From: Treponema sp.
GTDB taxonomy: Bacteria > Spirochaetota > Spirochaetia > Treponematales > Treponemataceae
Reading direction: 5' to 3'
Assembly (NCBI GenBank): GCA_024402565.1
Contig: JAKSTM010000022.1
Coordinates: 1-32,926 of the forward strand
DNA: 32,926 nt
Both the position numbers and the translations under genes were made by a program. The notes below the pieces were generated by a model. That model ran no database searches. It was not told the DNA's origin and was given only the letters and a program-made list of their open reading frames with translations. Each line of letters starts with the position of its first letter. The first letter of the stretch is position 1. Below, in pieces: positions 32,760 to 32,926 of the stretch.

Positions 32760-32926
32760 TTATGAAACCAGTTCGTCTTCACCTGAACGTGCAATAACGA
32801 TATCACCTGAGTCTTCAAGACGTCGGATGATAGAAACGATTTTCTGCTGAGATTCTTCAACGTCTTTAAGTCGAACAGGTCCCATGAATTCCATATCTTC
32901 TTTAAGCATACTTGCGGCACGCTTTG
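32760..32926 (-). CDS. fliG: FliG C-terminal fragment (motor switch protein)
   Basis: The last 54 codons of fliG, cut by the right edge. In the correct frame it reads KRAASMLKEDMEFMGPVRLK, then DVEESQQKIVSIIRRLEDSG, and ends with DIVIARSGEDELVS. This is the highly conserved C-terminal end of FliG that meets MotA. The stop is at 32762-32760. The open frame that overlaps it (32732-32920) is a shadow in another register. Confidence 0.92.
   Translation of the reverse strand, partial: KRAASMLKEDMEFMGPVRLKDVEESQQKIVSIIRRLEDSGDIVIARSGEDELVS

Noticed and set aside
32732..32920. Minus-strand 62-aa open frame at the right edge
   Set aside because: It is out of frame with the clear FliG C-terminus (ends at 32760) and its sequence resembles nothing; it is a shadow of fliG.

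Overview
The window is a spirochaete chromosome segment, most likely from a free-living or gut Treponema. The main evidence is the gene order of the periplasmic-flagellum cluster (flbD-motA-motB-fliL-fliM-fliY-fliO-fliP-fliQ-fliR-flhB-flhA-flhF-flhG-fliA-fapA, and separately fliG-fliH-fliI-fliJ). Supporting evidence is a FliM plus FliY switch, a TGS/uridine-kinase fusion protein and a probable V-type ATP synthase subunit at the left edge. The DNA is A+T-rich. The presence of argG argues against a host-restricted species such as T. pallidum (from memory, not checked).

Layout, left to right. 1-70 is the start of a gene reading off the left edge (probably V-ATPase subunit E). 238-1418 holds galM with its terminator and a 14-bp tandem repeat at its 3' end. 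1454-19231 is one long leftward flagellar gene train. It starts at a FliA/sigma-28-type promoter (19299-19325) and runs through the stator (motA, motB), switch (fliM, fliY), export gate (fliOPQR, flhBA), placement proteins (flhF, flhG) and sigma factor (fliA). It ends with fapA, an unrecognised small protein and a SwrB-like membrane protein. A hairpin terminator at 14402-14438 probably divides the train into a stator/switch part and an export/regulatory part. 19423-20451 is a divergent, strongly coded class II aldolase gene (fba) with its own promoter and a shared bidirectional terminator.

20589-26598 is a leftward six-gene block: a MoxR-type AAA+ ATPase, a VWA protein with a decayed metallopeptidase half, an unrecognised 210-aa protein, then xerC-hslV-hslU. 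A GC-rich 107-bp inverted-repeat element (26642-26748) separates it from argG. The argG promoter is overlapped by two ArgR-like operator boxes. A divergent gene encodes a TGS/tRNA-synthetase-like/uridine-kinase fusion and converges on fliJ. The right end, 29913-32926, is fliJ, fliI, fliH and the last 54 codons of fliG, all leftward.

In Borrelia, fliG-fliH-fliI-fliJ and flbD-motA-motB lie in one operon, joined by flbB, fliK, flgD and flgE. Here both halves keep order and orientation, but about 10 kb of unrelated genes replaces the middle. The most interesting points are this operon break with a sigma-28 promoter at the new head, a gene between flhG and fliA that seems to start at AUU (or carries a 1-nt frameshift), a probable leaderless xerC, the MoxR/VWA/unknown triad tied to xerC-hslVU, and repeated short tandem duplications at gene boundaries.
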